From: Bradyrhizobiaceae bacterium PARB1
GTDB lineage: Bacteria; Pseudomonadota; Alphaproteobacteria; Rhizobiales; Xanthobacteraceae
Length of the DNA: 64,000 bases
Direction of reading: 5' to 3'
NCBI GenBank assembly: GCA_002256345.1
Contig: NKIY01000002.1
Coordinates: 1,030,736-1,094,735, forward strand
Every line of letters begins with the position of its first letter. Positions within the stretch are counted from its first letter, which is position 1. The notes below the pieces were generated by a model. That model was not told the DNA's origin. It was given only the letters and a program-made list of their open reading frames with translations, and made no database searches. This document shows, piece after piece, positions 26,957 through 35,334 of this stretch. The position numbers and the translations under genes are program-made.

Positions 26957-28180
26957 ATGGCTCGCGTGAAGTTTGGCGCCTTTCTCGCTCCACATCATCC
27001 CATCGGCGAACATCCGATGCTGCAATTCCGCCGCGACCTCGATCTGGTCGAGCAGCTGGACTCCCTCGGCTATGATGAATTCTGGTGCGGTGAGCATCAT
27101 TCATCGGGTTGGGAGATGATCGCCTCGCCGGAGATGTTCCTCGCCGCCGCAGGCGAGCGCACCAAGCGCATCAGGCTCGGCACCGGCGTCATCTCGCTAC
27201 CCTATCATCACCCGTTCAATGTCGCCCAGCGTATGGTGCAGCTCGATCATATGACCGGAGGACGCGCAATATTTGGCTCCGGGCCTGGCGCACTGGCGTC
27301 CGATGCGCATACGCTCGGCATCGATCCGATGACCCAGCGTGATCGCCAGGACGAGGCGATCGACATCATAAGGCGGCTGTTCAAGGGTGAGCGCGTCACC
27401 GCCAGGAGCGACTGGTTCACCATGAACGACGCAGCGCTCCAGATCCTGCCGCTGCAGGAGGAGATGCCGTTCGTCGTGGCATCGCAGATCTCACCGTCGG
27501 GCATGACGCTCGCCGGCAAATACGGCATCGGCATCATCTCGCTCGGCTCGATGTCGACACAAGGATTGATGGCGCTGCCGACACAATGGAGCTTTGCGGA
27601 GGATGCCGCAAAGAAGCATGGCACCACGGTGGACCGCGCCAACTGGCGCGTGCTGCTGTCCTGGCACATCGCCGAGACCCGCGAACAGGCTGAACGCGAA
27701 GCTGGCCCCGGCCTGATGCGCTGGCACAACGAGTATAATGTCGGCACACTGCAGCGGCCGGGCCTGCAGCCCTTCACTTCGCCCGAAGATGCTGTCGAAA
27801 AGACTGCAGGCGGCGAGAATGCAGCCTCGACCATCGGCACGCCCGACGATCTCATCAGAACCATCAAGAATCTGATGCAGGTGTCGGGCGGTGTCGGCAC
27901 CATCATCGGCTTCGTGCACGACTGGGCCAATCCAGAGAATACGCGACGCAGCTGGGACATGGTGGCGCGCTATGTGGTGCCGGAAATCAATGGCTATACC
28001 GCGAGCCTGCGCAAGTCACAGAACTGGGTGATTGAAAACCGTGAGATCTTCGAGCGCGCAGGACAGGCTGTCATGGCGAAGATCATGCAGAACGACAAAG
28101 CCGCCGCGGCACTACCTCTGACCGGGCCGGGACGCGTGGCGATCCCAACGGTGAATGCACCGGATTTGCGGAAGGGGTAG
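26957..28180 (+). CDS. LLM-class flavin-dependent monooxygenase (limonene monooxygenase-like)
   Basis: 407 residues from ATG 26957; ATG 26951 is also possible but sits too close to the AGAGGA site. The bacterial-luciferase TIM-barrel shows KFGAFLAPHHPIGEHP, GYDEFWCGEHHSSGWE, LGTGVISLPYHHPFNVAQR and FGSGPGALASDAH. Overall the pattern is closest to limonene 1,2-monooxygenase-type proteins, which use FMNH2 or FADH2 and O2. A flavin reductase partner is not adjacent. It is divergent from htpX with about 196 bp between. The physiological substrate is unknown. Confidence 0.87.
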   Translation: MARVKFGAFLAPHHPIGEHPMLQFRRDLDLVEQLDSLGYDEFWCGEHHSSGWEMIASPEMFLAAAGERTKRIRLGTGVISLPYHHPFNVAQRMVQLDHMTGGRAIFGSGPGALASDAHTLGIDPMTQRDRQDEAIDIIRRLFKGERVTARSDWFTMNDAALQILPLQEEMPFVVASQISPSGMTLAGKYGIGIISLGSMSTQGLMALPTQWSFAEDAAKKHGTTVDRANWRVLLSWHIAETREQAEREAGPGLMRWHNEYNVGTLQRPGLQPFTSPEDAVEKTAGGENAASTIGTPDDLIRTIKNLMQVSGGVGTIIGFVHDWANPENTRRSWDMVARYVVPEINGYTASLRKSQNWVIENREIFERAGQAVMAKIMQNDKAAAALPLTGPGRVAIPTVNAPDLRKG

Positions 28181-28187
28181 TTGAAAC

Positions 28188-28221
28188 GTCGTCATGCGCC
28201 AAGCTTGTCCCGGCCATGACG
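28188..28221. repeat. Degenerate CGTCATG...CATGACGG palindromic repeat
   Basis: CGTCATGCGCCAAGCTTGTC and CCCGGCCATGACGG form an imperfect short version of the element at 11572. It fills the gap between two convergent genes. Confidence 0.55.
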
Positions 28222-28234
28222 GAGACTAAGGAAA

Positions 28235-29050
28235 TTACTTCCCGTAATATTCCTGTGTTGTTTCCCAAGCTGCCGCTTGCAGAAATTGAGCGGTCGCAGC
28301 ATCGAGCCCGGCTTGATACGGGTTTCCGACCGGCGAACGGCCCGTCAGGGCCGTGAACACCACGCAGGAGGCGAGATAGGTGCCCGCCATGCTCGGATGA
28401 CGCCTGTCAGGCTGATAAAGATTGAGCTCGGGCTGCTTCGCCCGCACCTTGGCAAAAGCCAACCCCGCCGGGATCACCAGCGCATCATTGGCATTGCCGG
28501 CCACCGTATAGGCCTCGGCCAGCTCCGCCGTCATTTCGGGCTTATCAAGATAGGCCCATGACATGAAGAAGATTGGTTTGGCGCCATGCGCGCGCACGAT
28601 GTCCGCATCCTTCTTCGCATAGTCGGTGAAGACCGATTTCAGCTTGGGATGGATCGGGCATTGGCTGCAATCCATCATGATGGCCGCATCGAACAGCTTG
28701 TCGCGCTTGTTAAAGACGATGTTGTTATTGTCATCGAACGAATAGGACGCGATAGCGTTCGGCCGGAAATAGCTTTCCACGTCGTGCCATTCGAAGCCGG
28801 AGCCGCCGATGGTGACGGAGGTCGCCTGATAGCTCGCTCTGTTGGCAGGATCAGCCGCACGCACCATCGCCAGCACATGGCTATGCATGCTGTTGTTAAA
28901 GTAGAAGAAGCTGTTGCCGATGAAGATTTCGGTCTTCGGAAAATCCGGGCCGAGCGTCGTGATCTTCGGTCTTGTCTGTGCCCATGACGAATGGACATCA
29001 AAAGTCGCGATGGCAAACGCCGCGATGACAATCCGGATCAGAATGGACAT
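28235..29050 (-). CDS. Exported SGNH-hydrolase-like protein
   Basis: 271 residues from ATG 29050, with GGAGAGGG upstream. A signal peptide (about 1-25, ending SSWAQ) precedes a domain with FIGNSFFYFNNSMHSHVLAM, where the Ser in GNS matches block I of SGNH hydrolases. Further on are GGSGFEWHDVESYF and, near the end, DRRHPSMAGTYLASCVVF, matching the D-x-x-H block V. The likely activity is a periplasmic or secreted esterase/acyl-hydrolase. It lies 26 bp after an SDR gene on the same strand, so co-transcription is likely. The family call is by motif pattern only. Confidence 0.7.
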   Translation of the reverse strand: MSILIRIVIAAFAIATFDVHSSWAQTRPKITTLGPDFPKTEIFIGNSFFYFNNSMHSHVLAMVRAADPANRASYQATSVTIGGSGFEWHDVESYFRPNAIASYSFDDNNNIVFNKRDKLFDAAIMMDCSQCPIHPKLKSVFTDYAKKDADIVRAHGAKPIFFMSWAYLDKPEMTAELAEAYTVAGNANDALVIPAGLAFAKVRAKQPELNLYQPDRRHPSMAGTYLASCVVFTALTGRSPVGNPYQAGLDAATAQFLQAAAWETTQEYYGK

Positions 29051-29076
29051 GTCCCTCTCCTTTCGAGCCTCACGAT

Positions 29077-29919
29077 TCAATGATTGTCCGTCCCGAACAT
29101 CTGCCGCATCCCCACATAACCGGCCTGCTGCTGGCTCCAGTTGCGGCCGCCGGTGACGCCGCCATCGACGACGAGATCGTTGCCATTCACAAATGACGAT
29201 TCATCGCTGGCGAGGAACACCGCCGCATGGGCGATATCGTCCGGCAGACCGGCGCGCGGGATCGGCTGGGCAGCCTTGAACACCTCACGCATCTTCGCCG
29301 CTGTATTGTCGGCGGCTTCCACCGAGAGGCCGAGCGCCTTGCCGAAGATGCCGGTGGCGATCGCGCCGGGCGAGATGCTGTTGACGCGCACGCCGCTCTC
29401 TCCGAGCTCCATGGCAACGCATTTGGTGAGATGGATGACTGCCGCCTTGGCGGCGCCGTAGACGACGGAAGACGAGTAGCCGGCCAGCCTGCCGGCAATG
29501 CTGCCGTTGTTGATGATACTGCCGGAGCCCTGCTTCTTCATATGCGGCGCCGCGTGCTTCATGCCGAGCATGACGCTGCGCACAAGCGTCGCCATTGCTG
29601 CGTCGAACCGGTCTACATCAAGGCCTTCGATGCCGCCGGTCTGGGCGGGGCCGCCGGCATTGTTGAAGAGACAGTCGATGCGCCCGAAGTGATCGACGGC
29701 GAGCGCAATCAGGGCTTTCATCTGCGCTTCGTCCGTAACGTCGGTTTGCAGAAAACGGCAATTGGCGCCGAGCTGTCTGGCGAGCGCTTCGCCCTCCGCT
29801 GCGCGGCGACCAGCGATCACGATCTTCGCGCCTTCCGCAACGAAAATCTCGGCGGTGCGCAAGCCGATGCCACTGGTCGCACCGGTGATGACAGCGACCT
29901 TGTTATCCAGACGTCCCAT
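29077..29919 (-). CDS. Short-chain dehydrogenase/reductase (SDR)
   Basis: 280 residues. The nucleotide-binding motif TGATSGIG is near the N-terminus, with NNAG, the catalytic Ser in INNGSIAGRL, and YGAAK as the Tyr-x-x-x-Lys pair. The C-terminal motif VNGNDLVVDGGVTGGRNW is classical for SDRs. The residue after the second beta strand (AGRR) suggests NADP preference. It is likely co-transcribed with the downstream SGNH-like gene. The alcohol or ketone substrate is unknown. Confidence 0.92.
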   Translation of the reverse strand: MGRLDNKVAVITGATSGIGLRTAEIFVAEGAKIVIAGRRAAEGEALARQLGANCRFLQTDVTDEAQMKALIALAVDHFGRIDCLFNNAGGPAQTGGIEGLDVDRFDAAMATLVRSVMLGMKHAAPHMKKQGSGSIINNGSIAGRLAGYSSSVVYGAAKAAVIHLTKCVAMELGESGVRVNSISPGAIATGIFGKALGLSVEAADNTAAKMREVFKAAQPIPRAGLPDDIAHAAVFLASDESSFVNGNDLVVDGGVTGGRNWSQQQAGYVGMRQMFGTDNH

Positions 29920-30022
29920 GAACGCTTCCCTTTTTGGTTCTTATGGGAAGCATTTGACGCCGGAGCGCTGCCCCGGCGCAAGGCGTATTTTGGCGACCGC
30001 GATCACCCGGTCGCAAGCCCGC

Positions 30023-30799
30023 CTACTTCACCCGCAGCGAAAGCTTCAGCAATTCCGCCGGCTCCGGCATGCGCGTCTGCACGCCGGCCATAATGGGGGC
30101 ATCGCGATAGTGCCGCACGCCGTTCAGGTCGAGCACAAAGAGCGGCTGGTGATGTAGCAGTTGCACGTCTTCGACCATCGCCATGCGGCGGTTGTCGAGC
30201 AGCCACCAGCGGCCATCGAGACGGACCGAGGCGACGGCATGGTCTTCCTGGCGTAACGTGTCGCGCATGATCACCAGGCGCAGATCGCCGACATCGAAGC
30301 CCGCCGCGCGCAATGCAACGAATTTGGCGATGGCATAGTCCTCGCAGTCGCCGGCGCCTTGGGCGAGCAAGGCGAGCGGCGCACGCCACACGTCAACCTC
30401 GCCGTAGAGCGCGAGATCGCTGACTGGGCGGATCGCCAGATTGAGCGCACGGTTGATCTCACCAGCGCGGGCGCGGCCCTGCTTCGCTTTCCCGGCCTCG
30501 ACGATGGCAAGAAATTTCCGAGCCTCCGGAGACGAGCAATGACGGGGATCTTCGTCACACAAAGCGAGAACCAGCATCTCAGCGTCGATCTCACGCTCGA
30601 CGCGGCGCCACTTCTCGCTGAGCACATTGTCGTCCGGCAAGGTTGTCGCCGAGCGCGAAAACGGCTCGGCGAAGCGCAGCAGGTCCGAGGCATGGAACGG
30701 CAGCAGCGGCGCAGCACCGGCTGCGCAAACGCCGGAGACTGCAAGCCCGCAGGCCAGAAATGTCGCGCGCCACGCGCGCGTAAAGCTGAAATTACGCAT
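30023..30799 (-). CDS. LapG-like transglutaminase-type cysteine protease (BTLCP family)
   Basis: 258 residues from ATG 30799, which opens a signal peptide (about 1-29, ending GVCAAGA). The catalytic triad of bacterial transglutaminase-like cysteine proteases is complete: Cys in GAGDCEDYAIAKF, His in QEDHAVASVRLDG and Asp in WWLLDNRRM. LapG of Pseudomonas belongs here; it is a periplasmic Ca-dependent protease that cuts the N-terminus of a type I-secreted adhesin to release it. The gene is divergent from exactly such a candidate adhesin operon, separated by about 430 bp, which supports a LapG-like job. A LapD-type receptor is not in the window. Confidence 0.87.
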   Translation of the reverse strand: MRNFSFTRAWRATFLACGLAVSGVCAAGAAPLLPFHASDLLRFAEPFSRSATTLPDDNVLSEKWRRVEREIDAEMLVLALCDEDPRHCSSPEARKFLAIVEAGKAKQGRARAGEINRALNLAIRPVSDLALYGEVDVWRAPLALLAQGAGDCEDYAIAKFVALRAAGFDVGDLRLVIMRDTLRQEDHAVASVRLDGRWWLLDNRRMAMVEDVQLLHHQPLFVLDLNGVRHYRDAPIMAGVQTRMPEPAELLKLSLRVK

Positions 30800-31230
30800 C
30801 GAAAACGCCCTGTCCCGTCCGGACATCAGCAAGCCCCCGCTCGCATGTGCCCCGATCATTGATAGCGGCAGCATGCCTCAGCGGTTTTGCAGGCTTGTTA
30901 AACGCGGGCCACCACGGCTGCGGAATTCGCGAACGCGGCTAAGCCGTCGTCTCGCATTTAGTGACAATTTGAACGATCGCGAGCGCGAACCGGGAGATGA
31001 TTACCACCGGCGTTTTGTTCCGATGTCGGAGCATTGGCCGGGCGGAACCAATGCGACGAATTCCATCTAAGGTTAACGAAGAATTACTTTTGAAATCAGA
31101 CGCCTAGCGGCCCAACCCATGTAATTGGCGAGGTGTGCGGCAGGTTGCGTGCACGTTCACTTTCGCATTGCACCCCATGGTGGTATGCATGGCTTTATCA
31201 TTAGCAAATCATTAACCATGAGCGTGAGCT
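30800..31230. other. Divergent control region between protease and adhesin genes
   Basis: No gene is seen in these 431 bp. The right part is noticeably AT-richer than its surroundings (31071-31110 and 31190-31220, for example AAGAATTACTTTTGAAATC), as expected for promoters. No clear named operator or complete sigma-70 promoter could be fixed by eye. Confidence 0.4.
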
Positions 31231-34200
31231 TTGAATTACGCCGGCAACTTTGATTTCGGGCTGTTGGGGAACTTGTCCGTCGCGGGTGAGAGTGACGGCG
31301 AAACCATTGGAACAGTCTCGACGGATGCCGGTGCATCCTCAATCATTGTCGATAGTGCCCAGCTACTGTTTTCCGGCGACTATGCCCGACGCGGTGTCGA
31401 CCTCGTCCTCTCCAAGGACGGACACGATCATGTCATCTCCGACTATTTCAAAGGTGCACAACGCAAGGCGTTGAGCACATCCGACGGAGCGACGCTGTCG
31501 CCTGACCTCGTCAAGGCCCTGGTCGGCGAAGTGCAGGTAGCGCAGGCCGGCGGCGCTGCGGCCGGCGCTGCCCAGGTGATCGGCACCGTCAGCAAACTGA
31601 CCGGCTCGGCTACCGCCATTCGCAATGGCGTCTCGGTGACGTTGAATGTCGGAGATCAGGTTCAGAAGGGCGACGTGGTGCAGGCCGGCGCGGAATCCTC
31701 GCTGACCCTCACTTTCATCGACGGCACCGTGTTCGGCCTTTCCGCCAATGCGCGCATGGTGCTGAACGAGATGGTCTACGATCCACAAGGATCGGCGAAC
31801 TCCTCTCTCCTCAGCCTCATTCAGGGAACCATCACTTTCGTCGCCGGCGAAACCGCACATAACGGCAATATGCGTGTCGATACGCCGGTGGCGACGATGG
31901 GCATCCGCGGCACCGCGGTGCTGGTTGAAATCGGCTTCGAGGTGCCGGGCCAAGGCGGCACACCGCCGGTGAAATTCCAGGTGCTGATGGAGCCGGGAGG
32001 CCGCGTCGGCTCGTACTTCCTGTATAATAAGACGACCGGCGCCCTGATGGGACAGGTCAACCAGGCCGGCCAGGTGACCTCGATCACCGGCGGCGGTGAC
32101 GTGACGGTTGGCGCTGCCGATCCGCTGACGTCGATCGCCCAGTCGATCATCCAGCAGACATTGCAGCAGTATTTCCCGAACTATGTGCCGAACGCGAATC
32201 CGCGCAGCAGTGGCGGGGGCGGCTCGTCACCAGCCAATCCGAATTCGGGCACAAGCCCGGATCCGCTGAAATTCGCACCACCGCCGGAGCCGTTTCCGGG
32301 CGTGCCGTTTCAGGTGCCGATCAACCTGCCAGGCAGCGATCCCGGCATTCCGCCGATCAATGTCGTCGTCACGCGCTTCAATAGTGCCCCGACAGTGACG
32401 GTGGCGCCGGTGGTAGTGACCCTGCCGGTCGACAGGAACAATTTCAACATCGGCGATCAGGTGACCATCACCGACCCCGATGCCGGCGATGTCGCGACGC
32501 CCTATGTGCCGGGCAGCGCGCGCATCGTGTCAGCGACCGGCCCCAACGGCACGCCGACAACGCTTGACCTCAAATCACTGATCACGGTCGATCCGCAAAC
32601 CGGCCGCGTCTCCTACGATCCCGCGCTGTTCAAGTTTCTCGCCGTCGGTCAGAAGGCCGTCTATGTCATCGAGTTCGACAGCCGGTCCGGCCCGGACACA
32701 ACGCATCAGACGCTGACCTTCACGGTGGACGGCAGCAACGACGCGCCGATCGTGTCGGTGGCGTTGACCGGCGCGGTGACGCAGACCGATGCGGCACACG
32801 GTTTCGACCTGCTGGCTGGCGCCTCCGACCCCGATCTCGGCGAGACGGCGACACTCACGATCGGCGCTGTCAAATTCGCTCTCAATGGCAACCTGCTGCC
32901 GAATGGCGCGCCAGCCGGCGTGACGCTGAACGGCCACACGCTATATGTGGACCCGTCGGCTTTTGCCTATCTCGGCGCGGGACAGACCGCGACACTGGTC
33001 GTGTCGTACATGGTCATCGACGCACAAGGCGCGAGCGTGACACAGACCGAGACGATCACGATCACCGGCACCAATGATGGCCCGGTGATCGATGCCAGCA
33101 ACACCACGGCAACAGCCACGGCAGAGATTGGAAGCGAGGGCGTAACCGCCCAAGGTAGCATCGCTTTTGTCGATGCCGATCTCGGCGATAGCCACACGGC
33201 CGCGGCCACTCCGGCCACAGGCACCATCGGTTCGCTCACCCTCAACATCACCGAATCCAACGGCAGCACCGCCCCTGGCAGCGTCAGCTGGACCTATGAC
33301 GGCAACCCAACCGCCATCGCCGCCGCCCTGCTAGCCTCGGAATGCGGATCGATCACCGAAACCTTTGTCGTGACCATCAATGATGGGCATGGCGCCAGTA
33401 TCCAGCAGACCGTCACAGTGACCATCGCCGCCAATGTCTGGACAGGCGGCGGCATCGGCCAGTTCCGCATCACGACGGAAGCGGCGCTGGGCAACAACTG
33501 GAGCAATGGCGCCAATTGGAGCCTCGGCGTGCCGCCGAACGGCACGCAATTCGTCCTGTTCAACAGCAGTGTAACCATCAATCTGGATGTGACGGCAAAT
33601 GTCGGCGCCTTGCTGATCGGCGACGGCGCCGAGGTGACGCTCACCGCATCGGGCAATGGCCGTACACTCAATGTAACCGGCGACCTGGTCAATTACGGTG
33701 ACATCACGCTGGCGCCGGGCGTTACGCTGCATGTCAGCGGCAACATTCACAATTACGGCCAACTGACCATCGATCATCACACAGCCGGCGCAACGCTCCT
33801 GATTGACGATCATGTCACGCTTGACGGGGGCGGTACCATCACGCTCGATGGCAGCGCCGACCGGATCACCGGCGAAACCCACAGTTCCAAGCTCGTGAAC
33901 GTCGACAACAAGATCGATGGCTACGGCAAGATCGGCGACGGCCACCTGACACTCGTCAACGCCGTCGGCGGCATCATAGCGGCGACGAATTTCTGGCATG
34001 GCATCACCATCGATACCGGCGACGGGACCTTCACCAATTACGGCCTGGTGACGTCCGCCTCGCTCTTCGGTGGCCTGACCATCAATGGCCCCGTAGCAAA
34101 TTTCGGCACGCTGGAAGCCCGCTATGGCCTTCTCAAGGTGAATGGCGCCGTCACAGGCGGCGGCCATGCCGTAATCGACGGCGGTATCCTCGAATTCAAC

Positions 34201-35145
34201 GGTGCTTCCGATGCCCATGTCATGTTCACCGGCAATACGGCAGATCTGCTGAAGCTCGACGACATCTGGCATTTCACCGGTACGGTGACGGGCTTCTCCT
34301 TCGGCGACACGATCAATATCGACGGCCTGTCGTGGTGGAACGTGCGGCTGGTTGAGAAGAACGGCTATATCGACGTCCGTTACGGTAATGTCAGCCTGTT
34401 CAAGATCGAGGGCGATTACGACGCCCATCATTTCCTTGTCACCCCGGACTTCCACGGCGGCGCCAACATCACCTGGCTCGATCAGGCGCCGCAGATCGAC
34501 ACCGACGATCTGCATGTCAGCCAGTCCGGGCTGACCACCAGAATCTCGGGCCTGTCGATGTTCGACGACGACGCAGGGCGGCGTGAGACCTTTTCCTACA
34601 AGATCAGCGCCGACGGCCACACACTGGACATTGGCAGCGGCAGGCTGTCCTCGGTCAACGGCGATCTTGCGGACGGCTTCACTTACACGGCGCAGGAAGG
34701 CCAGACGACCGCCAAGGTCGCAGTGACCGTGACCGACGGTTATGGTGCCTCCGACACTGTGAATTTCATCTTCGGCACATCGGCTGCAGCAACAGAGCTG
34801 AACGGCACTGCCGGCAAGGACGTGATCATTGCGAGCGGCCACAACGACACGCTGACCGGCGGCGCAAGCGCTGATCAGTTCGTGTTCCAGAGCAAATCGG
34901 GCCAGCATGTGATCACCGATTTCGCTACTGGACAGGACAAGATCGAGCTGGATTTCGCGCCCGGCAGCAACTCGGCTTTTCAGCAATGGCTGGCCAACCA
35001 CGCCTCACAGCAGGGCGCCGATACGTTGATCAAGTTCGGCAATGAAGGCGATGGCTCGCTACTGCTCAAGCATGTGGATCTTGCGGATCTGAAAGCCAGC
35101 GACTTCATTCATGGCGGTCAGCCCCATGGCTACCTGCTCGCATAG
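31231..35145 (+). CDS. Large type I-secreted FecR/VCBS/RTX-type surface protein (adhesin candidate)
   Basis: 1304 residues. Start TTG 31231 is used because an in-frame stop lies two codons upstream and the product opens with the conserved-looking MNYAGNFDFGLLGNLSVAGE. Order: a compact N-terminal domain (1-100); an Ala/Gly linker with AAAG at 109-112; a FecR-like beta domain (115-235, AIRNGVSVTLNVGDQVQKGD); a Pro/Gly/Ser-rich linker (about 320-375); VCBS/cadherin-like repeats (about 375-740, e.g. TITGTNDGPVIDA); a beta-helix-like region (745-1050); a further VCBS-like module; and a C-terminal RTX-type segment (ELNGTAGKDVIIASGHNDTL, DQFVFQSKSGQHVITDFATG). No Sec signal, no cysteine-rich parts. 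Exporter genes follow at once. Confidence 0.85.
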   Translation: MNYAGNFDFGLLGNLSVAGESDGETIGTVSTDAGASSIIVDSAQLLFSGDYARRGVDLVLSKDGHDHVISDYFKGAQRKALSTSDGATLSPDLVKALVGEVQVAQAGGAAAGAAQVIGTVSKLTGSATAIRNGVSVTLNVGDQVQKGDVVQAGAESSLTLTFIDGTVFGLSANARMVLNEMVYDPQGSANSSLLSLIQGTITFVAGETAHNGNMRVDTPVATMGIRGTAVLVEIGFEVPGQGGTPPVKFQVLMEPGGRVGSYFLYNKTTGALMGQVNQAGQVTSITGGGDVTVGAADPLTSIAQSIIQQTLQQYFPNYVPNANPRSSGGGGSSPANPNSGTSPDPLKFAPPPEPFPGVPFQVPINLPGSDPGIPPINVVVTRFNSAPTVTVAPVVVTLPVDRNNFNIGDQVTITDPDAGDVATPYVPGSARIVSATGPNGTPTTLDLKSLITVDPQTGRVSYDPALFKFLAVGQKAVYVIEFDSRSGPDTTHQTLTFTVDGSNDAPIVSVALTGAVTQTDAAHGFDLLAGASDPDLGETATLTIGAVKFALNGNLLPNGAPAGVTLNGHTLYVDPSAFAYLGAGQTATLVVSYMVIDAQGASVTQTETITITGTNDGPVIDASNTTATATAEIGSEGVTAQGSIAFVDADLGDSHTAAATPATGTIGSLTLNITESNGSTAPGSVSWTYDGNPTAIAAALLASECGSITETFVVTINDGHGASIQQTVTVTIAANVWTGGGIGQFRITTEAALGNNWSNGANWSLGVPPNGTQFVLFNSSVTINLDVTANVGALLIGDGAEVTLTASGNGRTLNVTGDLVNYGDITLAPGVTLHVSGNIHNYGQLTIDHHTAGATLLIDDHVTLDGGGTITLDGSADRITGETHSSKLVNVDNKIDGYGKIGDGHLTLVNAVGGIIAATNFWHGITIDTGDGTFTNYGLVTSASLFGGLTINGPVANFGTLEARYGLLKVNGAVTGGGHAVIDGGILEFNGASDAHVMFTGNTADLLKLDDIWHFTGTVTGFSFGDTINIDGLSWWNVRLVEKNGYIDVRYGNVSLFKIEGDYDAHHFLVTPDFHGGANITWLDQAPQIDTDDLHVSQSGLTTRISGLSMFDDDAGRRETFSYKISADGHTLDIGSGRLSSVNGDLADGFTYTAQEGQTTAKVAVTVTDGYGASDTVNFIFGTSAAATELNGTAGKDVIIASGHNDTLTGGASADQFVFQSKSGQHVITDFATGQDKIELDFAPGSNSAFQQWLANHASQQGADTLIKFGNEGDGSLLLKHVDLADLKASDFIHGGQPHGYLLA

Positions 35146-35334
35146 CCATCCATCTGCCGGATTGAACCTTTCGTTCGGCCTTGGGAGCTATTATTCGCGA
35201 GCCCGCCATTAACTGTTCCATAGCTGCGGTCTGCACAAATCGCCGGGCTCATGGCATAGTGTTGTGACGATCGGGGCCCGGCGGGCCGTGAGACACCGGG
35301 GAACTGACCTCCTCCATAGTCCGAAGGTTTGACG

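Noticed and set aside
33331..35001. 556-codon minus-strand frame
   Set aside because: Antisense shadow of the giant adhesin gene, caused by GC-rich codon use.
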